Origin: Pseudomonas avellanae BPIC 631
GTDB lineage: Bacteria > Pseudomonadota > Gammaproteobacteria > Pseudomonadales > Pseudomonadaceae
Direction: 5' to 3'
DNA length: 59,228 nucleotides
NCBI RefSeq assembly: GCF_000444135.1
Contig: NZ_ATDK01000214.1
Location: 1-59,228 of the forward strand
Shown: piece after piece, positions 8,798-17,018 of the stretch
How the letters are laid out: each line of letters opens with the position of its first letter
Position numbering within the stretch: the stretch's first letter is position 1
Notes under the pieces: generated by a model
Told to the model about the DNA's origin: nothing
Databases searched by the model: none
What the model saw: the letters and a program-made list of their open reading frames with translations, nothing else
Translations under genes and position numbers: made by a program

Positions 8798-11700
8798 ACC
8801 CTGTCAGGCGCCGCCGGGCAGCCGGCCCAGCGACTGCACGCGGGGATATGTTCGCCTTTCATCACCAGCGTCAGTGGGCCAAGGTGCGCGTCGTTGCCCA
8901 CTGCGGCGCTGTAGAGCACAGAGCTGCGTGGCCCCATGTAAACGCGCTCGCCGATGGTGACGTGGTCGATTTTCATCACCCGGTCTTCAAACAGGTGCGT
9001 TTGCGGACAAGCCCCTGCATTCAGTTCGCTGTCTGCCCCCACGCTGACACAATCAAATTCAGTGATGTCGGTCGTGTCCATATACACCCCACGGCCGATC
9101 TTGCAGCCGAGCAGGTTGAAAGCCAGCGGCAACCATGGTGTGCCGCGCAGGTAGCGCATGAAATTTGGCACAGCCATGCCTTCATAGAGGCTGGTGATGC
9201 CTTCTGAAAGCCATACAAACGGCGTCCACATTGGGTCGGCACGTTTGCGGTAACGGCCGATGACCAGCCATTTCAGGGCAGCCACCAGCAGGAAATTACC
9301 CGCGCTGTAAGCCAGACCAATCACCGCCAGGTAAGCCAGAACAGCACCCCAGCGCTCGTCTTCGGCCAGCGGCATGAGGTCCAGCATGACGGTGTAACCG
9401 ACAGCGATCACCACAGCGTGCGGGGTCACGATACGCACGCCTTCGACCAGCCCTCGGGCCAGACGGCGCAGCGGTGACGGCTTGAAGGTCAGTGACTCCG
9501 GAGCGCCACTCGCTTGTTCGCGAGCGGGGAGATTGATCGGGGGCGAGCCGAGCCAGGTGTCGCCATCGGCCAGTTCACTGTTGTGCGGCGCGCAGGAGTG
9601 AACACCGATCAGGACGTTCTCCGGCAGCACCGTACCGTCTGAAATGTAGCTGCCGTTACCGACAAAACTGCGATTGGAGATGACCGTTGGTTGCAGGGTC
9701 ATCCAGCCACCATCGATACGCTCGTCGCCCAACATCACGGCATCAGCGATGAAAGTTTCATTACCGAGGGTCAGCATGTCGGGGATCACACCCTGTGCGC
9801 TGGAGATCTCGGCATCACGCCCGACCTTCGCGCCCAGCAGTCGGTACCAGAACGGTGAATAAACCGTAGCGTAGATGCCCGATAGCACGTTCAGACTCGC
9901 CTCCTGAATCTGGCTGATCAACCATTTGGCGCAGTAGGTGTTGCTGTGTACGGCGTAGCGGCCCGGCTTGAGGCGTGGAAACACGATCCAGCGCAATGCG
10001 GCAGATGCCAGCACCGTGGCGACGATCAACACGGCACTGGCCGGGAGCGCGAGGATGAAATAGCGGGCAAGTTGCCCAACCACCCCGCTCCCTTCAAACG
10101 CCGGCAGAACATGTTGGTTGTCGAACCAGTCGATCAGGAAAAAGGTCGGGAAAACCGGGATGAAAAACAGCAGGGCGACCAATAGAATACCCAGCGCGAA
10201 GAACAGCTTCTCCGCACGCAAGCGCGCCTTTGTGACAACGGGACGCGCCGGTTGGCCAAGCGTGTCAAAAGCGCCGACATCACGCGCAGGCGACCCCTGC
10301 CAGACACGGCCAGCCGGGACTTCGCGTCCTTGTGCCATCGCCGACTGTGCTTCCAGATGTGCCCACGGGCCGACCGCCGTGTTGCCTTCCATGATCACGT
10401 AAGACCCCACACAGGCGTTGTCTTGCAACTCGATACGCCCTAAGTGCAATTGGCCCCGTTCGACGCGTGCGTTCTCGAAGCTGACACCGTTGCCGACGCT
10501 CACCCCATCACCCATCTGCAACAGGTCAGGCGCCCTGATGACGGTGCCGCCGATAACGACCTCCTGCCCGACCTTCGCGCCGAGGGCGCGCAACCACACG
10601 GGGTAAAACGAAGACCCACTCAACAGGTAAGCCGGTGCTGACTCGACCATACGATCGGCGGCCCACCAGCGAAAGTAGGTGAGGCCCCACAGCGGGTAGA
10701 CGCCGGGCTTGAGGCGTCCGGCAATCAGCCATTTGGCCGCTATCGCAATGAAGAACTGCAACACAGTGGTGATCAGAAAGACCGAGATAGAAGCCACTGT
10801 TGCCAGTGCGACCGAGTCATCGGGCGAGCCGGTGAGAAAGTGATAGGTAAAGAACGGCGCAAGCCACTGCGTCATCCGCAGGCTGACCATTACTGGCAAT
10901 GCCAGCGCTTGTGCCATCCCGCAACGCCAGCGCCGCCAGGCTGAAGGAGGTGTCCAGTCGACCGGAGCGGACATTTCCTCGGGGGCCTGATCCAGCACTT
11001 CAGCAATCGAACCGACGCGCCGTTGCTGGTAAATATCGCGCACAGTGATTTGAGCGAAGCGCGGGTTGGCGCGCAGAGCCGACGCCAGACGTGCAGCAAA
11101 GAACGAGTGCCCGCCCAGATCGGTGAAAAAATCAGCATCGCGACGAATTGGCATGCCTGGAAAAAGCGTGGCCAGTGCAGAGAACAGTGCGACCTCACCT
11201 TCAGTTTCAGGGGTATCGGACTCAGCACTGCTTGCGTCGATCGTCAACGCAAGAGCCTTGAGTGCCTTGCGGTCGATTTTCCCGGAGGTCAGGCGAGGCA
11301 TGCTGTCGAGTAGTTCAAAGTGCCCCGGCACCATGTACGGCGGCAGTTGAGCTTGCAGGGCTTTGCGCAACTGACTGGTAAAGCCGGAAGGCGGCTCAGC
11401 GTCGCAAACCACGTAAGCAGCCAGTTGATCAACACCGTTTTCGTTACGCAGTAAAACAGCCGTGGTACCGACGCCGGGCTGTTGCGCCAGCAAGGCTTCA
11501 ATCTCGCCGAGCTCCACACGAAAACCACGAATTTTCACTTGATCGTCGGCACGCCCCAGGCACTGCACCTGCCCTTCGCCATCGATGCGCGCCAGGTCGC
11601 CAGTGCGATACAAGCGCGCATCGTGGTAGCCGGTGGACCACGGATTAGAAAGAAATTTCTCCTGCGTCAGGTCCGGTCTTCCGAGATAGCCTTCGGCAAC

Positions 11701-12828
11701 ACCGGGGCCGATGATGCACAGCTCGCCCACTTCACCGCGCGGCAACAGGCTCGGCGCAAGACCGCCCCCCACCGAAGCGTCATTGGTGATCACCAGCAAG
11801 CCGTAATTGGGCAGCGGAGTGCCGATGGTGACCGGACGTCCACGCGACAACCTCGCGAGGCTGGCCGACACTGTGGCTTCGGTAGGCCCATAGGTATTGA
11901 ACATTTGCCGATTTGGAGTCGCCCAGCGCTCGACCAGAGACTCGGGGCACATTTCGCCGCCCAGATTGATCAGGCGAAGGCTCGGCACGTCCTCACTGAA
12001 CAGCGCCAGCAGTGTCGGCACAGCGTGTAAAACGCTGATGCGCTGTTCGTTCAACAGACGCGGCAGCGTCTCGGGGTCACCGCTGGTTTCCTTCGGGCCG
12101 ATCCAAAGCGTTGCACCCACCAGGTAGGCAATCCAGATTTCCTCGAACGACATATCGAACGCCACCGAGAACCCTTGGTAAACCCGGTCGCTGGCGCGGA
12201 TGCCGAGTATCGCGTTCTCACTGCGCAGAAAATGGCAGATGCTGCGCTGGGAAATCACGATGCCCTTGGGTTTGCCGGTCGAACCCGAGGTGTAGATGAC
12301 GTAGGCGGGATGGTCCGGCGAGGCCCCGCTGCGTCGCACCGCAATTCTGTCGTTGGGGGCCAGCAGCGCCTCGGCCGTCCACGTCTCCAGCCCCGTTTCA
12401 GCCAGCATAGGCCGCAGCGCTTCACTGCAAACCACACCGACGGCACTGGCATCCTCCACGCAGATTTGCAGACGCTCCATCGGTGTGTCCTGATCCACCG
12501 GCAGCCAGGCCGCGCCAGTCTTGGCGATGCCGGCCTGCATGATCAGAAGCTCGATGCCACGCGGCAGCCAGAGGCCGACGATCTGCCCAGGTCGAACACC
12601 CGCTTCAATCAGCGCCGACGCCACTTGATCGGCTTGTCGGTCCAACTCGCCATAACTGATCCGGCGTTCGCCGAAGATCAATGCCACCTGTGCAGGATCG
12701 CGGTGTGCGCTGGCTTCCAGCAGATCAGCCAGCACCTCTTCACGTAGCAGTTCGGGTTGAATAGAGCCGTAAATGACATCCGGCGATGATTCGTTCTGGC
12801 GAGATTCGGACAGGTTCAGGTTATTCAT
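8794..12828 (-). CDS. Pls/PosA-type membrane nonribosomal peptide synthetase
   Basis: 1344 residues. An adenylation domain spans about 30-540 (YTSGSTGKPKG at 179, FDMSFEEIW at 224, YGPTEA at 313, RTGD near 409, GKIDRKAL near 516). A carrier domain follows with DLGGHSFFAAR and attachment Ser575. Then come three repeating units, each with two membrane helices (about 634-703, 875-950, 1128-1191) and a left-handed beta-helix-like acyltransferase domain (about 745-845, 1000-1095, 1240-1325). There is no condensation or thioesterase domain. This is the layout of epsilon-poly-L-lysine synthetase, in which the membrane units join activated monomers into an isopeptide homopolymer. A hand-aligned specificity code reads DMEHILTVSK; Glu at the third position suits a basic amino acid. 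The stop overlaps the phosphopantetheinyl transferase start. Product is not proven. Confidence 0.88.
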   Translation of the reverse strand: MNNLNLSESRQNESSPDVIYGSIQPELLREEVLADLLEASAHRDPAQVALIFGERRISYGELDRQADQVASALIEAGVRPGQIVGLWLPRGIELLIMQAGIAKTGAAWLPVDQDTPMERLQICVEDASAVGVVCSEALRPMLAETGLETWTAEALLAPNDRIAVRRSGASPDHPAYVIYTSGSTGKPKGIVISQRSICHFLRSENAILGIRASDRVYQGFSVAFDMSFEEIWIAYLVGATLWIGPKETSGDPETLPRLLNEQRISVLHAVPTLLALFSEDVPSLRLINLGGEMCPESLVERWATPNRQMFNTYGPTEATVSASLARLSRGRPVTIGTPLPNYGLLVITNDASVGGGLAPSLLPRGEVGELCIIGPGVAEGYLGRPDLTQEKFLSNPWSTGYHDARLYRTGDLARIDGEGQVQCLGRADDQVKIRGFRVELGEIEALLAQQPGVGTTAVLLRNENGVDQLAAYVVCDAEPPSGFTSQLRKALQAQLPPYMVPGHFELLDSMPRLTSGKIDRKALKALALTIDASSAESDTPETEGEVALFSALATLFPGMPIRRDADFFTDLGGHSFFAARLASALRANPRFAQITVRDIYQQRRVGSIAEVLDQAPEEMSAPVDWTPPSAWRRWRCGMAQALALPVMVSLRMTQWLAPFFTYHFLTGSPDDSVALATVASISVFLITTVLQFFIAIAAKWLIAGRLKPGVYPLWGLTYFRWWAADRMVESAPAYLLSGSSFYPVWLRALGAKVGQEVVIGGTVIRAPDLLQMGDGVSVGNGVSFENARVERGQLHLGRIELQDNACVGSYVIMEGNTAVGPWAHLEAQSAMAQGREVPAGRVWQGSPARDVGAFDTLGQPARPVVTKARLRAEKLFFALGILLVALLFFIPVFPTFFLIDWFDNQHVLPAFEGSGVVGQLARYFILALPASAVLIVATVLASAALRWIVFPRLKPGRYAVHSNTYCAKWLISQIQEASLNVLSGIYATVYSPFWYRLLGAKVGRDAEISSAQGVIPDMLTLGNETFIADAVMLGDERIDGGWMTLQPTVISNRSFVGNGSYISDGTVLPENVLIGVHSCAPHNSELADGDTWLGSPPINLPAREQASGAPESLTFKPSPLRRLARGLVEGVRIVTPHAVVIAVGYTVMLDLMPLAEDERWGAVLAYLAVIGLAYSAGNFLLVAALKWLVIGRYRKRADPMWTPFVWLSEGITSLYEGMAVPNFMRYLRGTPWLPLAFNLLGCKIGRGVYMDTTDITEFDCVSVGADSELNAGACPQTHLFEDRVMKIDHVTIGERVYMGPRSSVLYSAAVGNDAHLGPLTLVMKGEHIPACSRWAGCPAAPDRV

Positions 12829-13076
12829 GGCAGCAGGTAATTAGCTCGTCTGAAGGGGGAAGCCTGAGAGTTTCTGGTTATGCATTCAGAGCCGGTCCTT
12901 CAGCGGGTAGCCTGTTTTATAGGCATGACGTATCTGCAATATGTCTGTTTTGATACATTTTGACTGGAGCGCTGCAGCTCTCACCGTGGCGAGAGAACAG
13001 GCTGGCAACGCGAATATGGCAAAGGCAGGCTGTACGAATGTTGAACGATGGATCGAAGGTATGTAGCGATCAGAGA

Positions 13077-13580
13077 TCACAACAAACGCCAAAGTGTCTC
13101 CCGCGTGGCTGGACGGTGAGTCAGCGATTGACGGTCAATGACCGCCCTCAGCCCAGCGCCGACATGAGCTTGCGGCATCAGAGAGAAGCCATGCTTTCGA
13201 AACCAGGGCCCGTTCCAGAGCGGTTCGCGGAATGTCGTCAGGCTCACCGCTTTAACCTGCTGGGCATGCGCATGCGCCATGACGGACAACAACAACCCCT
13301 CCCCCACGCCATTGCCTGAAGCCTCAGGATCAACAGCGATGGTGTCCAGGTACAAAAGACCGTCAAGAGGCCGCATGGCTGCAAAGCCGATGACGCGTTG
13401 ACTGTCCCTGTCGACAGCGACCATAACCCGGCAGACGTTGAACCTTTCTTCGCTCAGCGCAGGGCTGTCGGCGACGTGCGCGAGTGAAGGAATGATTTTA
13501 TAGCGGACACGAGCCTGCGCTGAGAGACGTATCAAATCCGACAGATCGTTGTCTTGTGACAGGCGCAGGTCGAACTTCAC
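13077..13580 (-). CDS. GNAT-family N-acetyltransferase
   Basis: About 167 residues from a GTG at 13580, preceded by AAAGGGG; an ATG at 13634 would add 18 residues. The GNAT core is clear: strand 4 LLYLDTIAVDP followed by the acetyl-CoA loop EASGNGVGEG (Q/RxxGxG/A type) and helix 3, then FREPLWNGPWFRKHGFSLMPQ near the C terminus. It transfers an acetyl group from acetyl-CoA to an amine; the substrate is unknown. It starts about 60 bases after the M20 peptidase gene on the same strand and points toward the Pls-type gene, from which it is separated by about 250 bases with no gene seen. A role in modifying the polymer or its monomer is possible but speculative. Confidence 0.75.
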   Translation of the reverse strand: MKFDLRLSQDNDLSDLIRLSAQARVRYKIIPSLAHVADSPALSEERFNVCRVMVAVDRDSQRVIGFAAMRPLDGLLYLDTIAVDPEASGNGVGEGLLLSVMAHAHAQQVKAVSLTTFREPLWNGPWFRKHGFSLMPQAHVGAGLRAVIDRQSLTHRPATRETLWRLL

Positions 13581-13640
13581 GGAGTTTCCCCTTTGATCGC
13601 TGTAACGAGCCCGAAAGAGCTTGCGCCGGCACAAGACAAA

Positions 13641-14939
13641 TCAATTGTTACCGTAACGGATCAGGAAAATAGCCGCCCGTTTCGTCACCACGGGCAATGA
13701 GCCCAACTCGATGGTTTCATTTTCACTGTGCGCACCCGTCCCCCACGCACCAAGGCCGTCCAGGCTCGCGGTTACATACTTGTTCACATAGGAAATATCT
13801 GCGCCGCCTCGTTCTGCTGAGGGCGCCGACTCCAGAGCAGGTCCGTCGAGATCCTGGCTGACCTGACTGTAGGCTGCCAGTAGTTGGCGATTGCTTTCGC
13901 GATCCGCCATGACCGGCATGATGGCTTTTATTTTCAGGTCGCTGTTGGTCTGCGGCAGCGGGTGACTGGCTATTTCCTTCATTCGGGTTTCCGCAGAGGC
14001 TCTCTGGTCTTCACTGCTGAAGCGCAAGTCACCATGCACCGATGTGATCCGGGCAACCGTTGTCTTTCTTCCAGACGCCGTGCCTTGGCCACTGGCACTG
14101 TCTTCTGCAGCCGTTGAGCCGCCCAGAATGAGTCCCGGATTGATGGTCAGGCCCTGCTCGTTTGACAGTTTCTGACGAATCTCGTCAAGCACTCGGGCCG
14201 ACTCGTACATGGCACCAAAACCGGTCTCAGGCTGAAAGATCGTCGCTGAATGTTTGTCGATGCCGGTGCTGGTCAAAAACCATTCGCTCAGCCCTCTTCG
14301 CTCGGTGATCAACTGATTGGGCGACAAGGCGAATTCGAAGCCCAGCGCAATGTCGCTTCTTTTGGCTTCGGCGATCAGCCACTCTCTGGAAATCTCGGTC
14401 GGTTTGGCTGCAAGCTCTTCATCGCCTATCAAGACTACCGAGATGTTCATCTTTTCCAGCGCGCCGCTGTGCTTGAGCGCCTGCAATGCATAAAGCATCG
14501 TGACCACGCCGCCTTTGTCATCGATGACGCCGGGGCCTTTGGCTTTTTTGCCGCCGTCCAGGTAAGCGAACGTCTGAAAGCTGCTTGTTTGAGGAAAGAC
14601 CGTATCCAGATGGCCTATCAGCAGAACCCGTTTTGCAGACTTGTTGCCGTCATGCACAGCGACAAGGCTGCCGGCATGGTTCATTGCCGAGGGCAGGTCG
14701 TGCCAGGTGGTCTCGAAGCCCAATGCCTCCAGCTCCGGCTTGATCAGGTTACCGACCTTGACGACACCCTCAACGTTGTCTGTCCCGCTGTTGATGTTCA
14801 CCAGTTTCTCAAGCAACGCGATCTGTTCGGTGCCGTGACTGTCGATGTAAGACGTGATGCTTTGTTCATCCCGTGCCGTTCCTGCCCATGCACCTTTGCA
14901 GACGAACAGAGTAAAGATCAGAGCAATACATTTTTTCAT
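13641..14939 (-). CDS. Exported M20-family metallopeptidase (glutamate carboxypeptidase-like)
   Basis: 432 residues from the ATG at 14939, opening with a cleavable signal peptide MKKCIALIFTLFVCKGAWAG; an ATG at 14966 would place nine residues before it. M20 zinc-site motifs are present: GHLDTVF, GVIDDKGG with the bridging Asp, GDEELA with the general-base Glu, and GAHSENE with the last His ligand. The closest type is the periplasmic carboxypeptidase G2-like group, which removes C-terminal Glu or other residues from small amides. A dimerisation insert lies between about 205 and 320. It is followed by the GNAT gene and is divergent from fic. Substrate is unknown. Confidence 0.8.
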   Translation of the reverse strand: MKKCIALIFTLFVCKGAWAGTARDEQSITSYIDSHGTEQIALLEKLVNINSGTDNVEGVVKVGNLIKPELEALGFETTWHDLPSAMNHAGSLVAVHDGNKSAKRVLLIGHLDTVFPQTSSFQTFAYLDGGKKAKGPGVIDDKGGVVTMLYALQALKHSGALEKMNISVVLIGDEELAAKPTEISREWLIAEAKRSDIALGFEFALSPNQLITERRGLSEWFLTSTGIDKHSATIFQPETGFGAMYESARVLDEIRQKLSNEQGLTINPGLILGGSTAAEDSASGQGTASGRKTTVARITSVHGDLRFSSEDQRASAETRMKEIASHPLPQTNSDLKIKAIMPVMADRESNRQLLAAYSQVSQDLDGPALESAPSAERGGADISYVNKYVTASLDGLGAWGTGAHSENETIELGSLPVVTKRAAIFLIRYGNN

Positions 14940-15102
14940 GCGGGGTAGAGTCCACTTGGCGATCAATCAATAGCATCAGATTACCCATGACGGGCCTGAC
15001 TGTGCCGACTTAAGTGGCAGGCAGGCGCTTTCGGTTCCATTGAAAGGGCGTTCGACAGATGCAAACCCGGACATTTTACCCACCCAAAGAAGCAACTCTG
15101 GA

Positions 15103-15168
15103 AGATGAGCCGAATAGCCTGCACAATCGGCTCATCTTATGAGCCGAATAAATCCTTTATTCGGCTCA
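15103..15168. promoter_or_regulatory. Two tandem palindromes upstream of fic
   Basis: The first palindrome has arms AGATGAGCCGA (15103-15113) and TCGGCTCATCT (15127-15137). The second has arms TGAGCCGAATAAA (15140-15152) and TTTATTCGGCTCA (15156-15168) around a 3-base loop. Both are perfect. Together they place TGAGCCGA four times in alternating orientation within 66 bases, ending 17 bases before the fic start. The layout looks like a paired operator. The Fic protein has a C-terminal winged-helix segment and could itself be the regulator. Confidence 0.65.
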
Positions 15169-15185
15169 CTGCACAGGCATATCCG

Positions 15186-16316
15186 ATGTCCGAACATCTC
15201 TGGATCTGGCAGCAACCGGACTGGCCGTTTTTCAGCTGGGACGAAGAACGCATCGCGCCGTTGCTGCGAGCATGTGCCAAGGCTCAAGGGCAGTTGCTGG
15301 GTATGAGCAGTGCTGTGGCTGGCGATACCGGAATGCAGGAGGTTCTGGATACGCTGCTACAGAACATCATCACCTCGTCTGCCATTGAAGGCGAGCAGTT
15401 GAATGTGGGCTCTGTGAGGTCTTCACTGGCCCGTCGCCTGGGGATTGCCGATAAAGGCAAGCTGAGCCCTCGCAGTGAGGGGTTGGCCGAACTGATGCTG
15501 GACGCCACCCGAGGACACGCCCAGGCGCTTGACTTGCAGCGTCTGTATGACTGGCATCGCTGGCTGTTTCCAGCGGAGGACAACTCAGTCTCCGGGCGCA
15601 TTGTGGTCGGCCAACTGCGTGGCGACGATCCCATGCAGGTTGTTTCCGGAAGACTTGATCGGCCCACGGTGCATTTTGAAGCGCCACCCCGCACGGTGCT
15701 TTCCCGGCAGCTGGACGATTTTATCGACTGGTTTGCCATCAGCCAGAATGACCAGCGTCTTGACCCATTCATACGTGCCGGTATTGCACATTTCTGGTTT
15801 GTGACGCTGCATCCCTTTGATGACGGCAATGGTCGTCTGACACGAGCACTGACTGACCTGGCACTGGCTCAGGGCGATCAGCAGGCCATTCGGCTGTTCG
15901 CCATGTCGGCCAGCATCCTCGACGACCGGACCGGGTATTACCGCGTACTGGAGGCCAGCCAGAAAAGCACGACCGACATAACCCAATGGCTGGAGTGGTT
16001 TCTGCGCACATTGCTGAGCAGTATTGAGCATGCCTTGGCTCGCATTGAACGCGTGCTGGCCAAAACACGGTTTTGGCAACTGCACACCCGCGACGGCTTG
16101 TCCGCCGAGCAGGTAAAGGTGCTCAATCGTCTGCTTGACGGAGGCGAGCGCGGTTTTGAAGAGGGGCTGAGCGCTGCGCAGTATCAAGCCGTGGCGAAAG
16201 TTTCCAAAGCCACGGCTACCCGTCATTTAAGCGCCCTGCTCGCCAACAACTGCCTGGTGCGCTTGCCAGGTGGCGGTCGAAGTACACGCTATCAGATCAA
16301 TTGGTCTGCGCTGTAA
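15186..16316 (+). CDS. Fic-family AMP-transferase with N-terminal DUF4172 and C-terminal winged helix
   Basis: 376 residues from the ATG at 15186. The catalytic loop HPFDDGNGRLTR (209-220) is a full Fic motif, so AMP or another phosphate-containing group could be transferred to a protein hydroxyl. The upstream SSAIEG (64-69) fits the auto-inhibitory S/TxxxE(G/N) helix, making this a class II self-inhibited enzyme. The N-terminal segment (WIWQQPDWPFF) is of the DUF4172 type, and residues about 305-370 form a winged helix with VSKATATRHLSALL as recognition helix. An ATG at 15105 would start inside the operator palindromes and is unlikely. Target protein is unknown. The NERD gene follows on the same strand. 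Confidence 0.85.
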   Translation: MSEHLWIWQQPDWPFFSWDEERIAPLLRACAKAQGQLLGMSSAVAGDTGMQEVLDTLLQNIITSSAIEGEQLNVGSVRSSLARRLGIADKGKLSPRSEGLAELMLDATRGHAQALDLQRLYDWHRWLFPAEDNSVSGRIVVGQLRGDDPMQVVSGRLDRPTVHFEAPPRTVLSRQLDDFIDWFAISQNDQRLDPFIRAGIAHFWFVTLHPFDDGNGRLTRALTDLALAQGDQQAIRLFAMSASILDDRTGYYRVLEASQKSTTDITQWLEWFLRTLLSSIEHALARIERVLAKTRFWQLHTRDGLSAEQVKVLNRLLDGGERGFEEGLSAAQYQAVAKVSKATATRHLSALLANNCLVRLPGGGRSTRYQINWSAL

Positions 16317-16379
16317 AGAATCCCGCAGCCGATCCGAAAACCTGTCAGACCCATCTGAATGCCATGGAAAGGACTCCCC

Positions 16380-17015
16380 ATGAATTACAGCGCCATCTTC
16401 GCCCCAGCCATCCATATCCTGATCTGGCTGCTTCCTGCGTTACTGCTGCTGGCGCTGCTCAAATCACCTTGGGCCAAAGGTCATATAGGCGAACTGTGGG
16501 TGCGTCTTTTTGCTCACTGGAAGCTGGATAAGACAGTCTATCGCCGCCTGCACAATGTCACCCTGAACACTGCAGACGGCACCACACAGATTGACCATGT
16601 GTTCATCTCGCCCTTTGGCATTTTCGTGCTGGAAACCAAGAACATGCGCGGTTGGATTTTTGACAGCGAAAAACAGCCACAGTGGACACAAAAAATCTAC
16701 CGACAGACACTCAGGTTTCAGAACCCGTTACGGCAGAACTACAAACACCTCAAGGCGCTGGAGGCAACGCTTGCGGTCGACATGAGCAACCTGCACTCCG
16801 TCATCAGCTTTGTGGGCGAAAGCACGTTCAAAACGCCTATGCCCAGTAACGTGACACAGGGCGCGGGCTTCATTCGCTACATCCGTTCATTTCAGCAGCG
16901 AGTATTTAGTGAGGCGCAGGTCGATGCCCTTGTGAGCACTCTGCAAGCAGGCCGACGTCCACCCAATCGCGCAACTCATCGTGAGCACGTGCGCAACCTC
17001 AAAAACAGAGAATGA
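16380..17015 (+). CDS. Membrane-anchored NERD-domain protein (putative nuclease-related)
   Basis: 211 residues from an ATG with GGAAAGGA upstream; an ATG at 16359 would add seven residues. One membrane helix (about 8-30, IHILIWLLPALLLLALL) is followed by a NERD domain at about 34-150: GELWVR, TTQIDHVFISPFGIFVLETKNMRGW. The Asp of QIDH and the E.K of LETKN match the restriction-endonuclease-like active site, so nuclease activity is plausible. The gene ends 3 bases before the convergent hipA stop. With fic upstream and hipBA downstream it forms a compact accessory block. Confidence 0.75.
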   Translation: MNYSAIFAPAIHILIWLLPALLLLALLKSPWAKGHIGELWVRLFAHWKLDKTVYRRLHNVTLNTADGTTQIDHVFISPFGIFVLETKNMRGWIFDSEKQPQWTQKIYRQTLRFQNPLRQNYKHLKALEATLAVDMSNLHSVISFVGESTFKTPMPSNVTQGAGFIRYIRSFQQRVFSEAQVDALVSTLQAGRRPPNRATHREHVRNLKNRE

Positions 17016-17018
17016 GTG

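Noticed and set aside
12886..13092. A short frame upstream of the Pls-type gene
   Set aside because: Overlaps the end of the GNAT gene in another frame and has no coding features.
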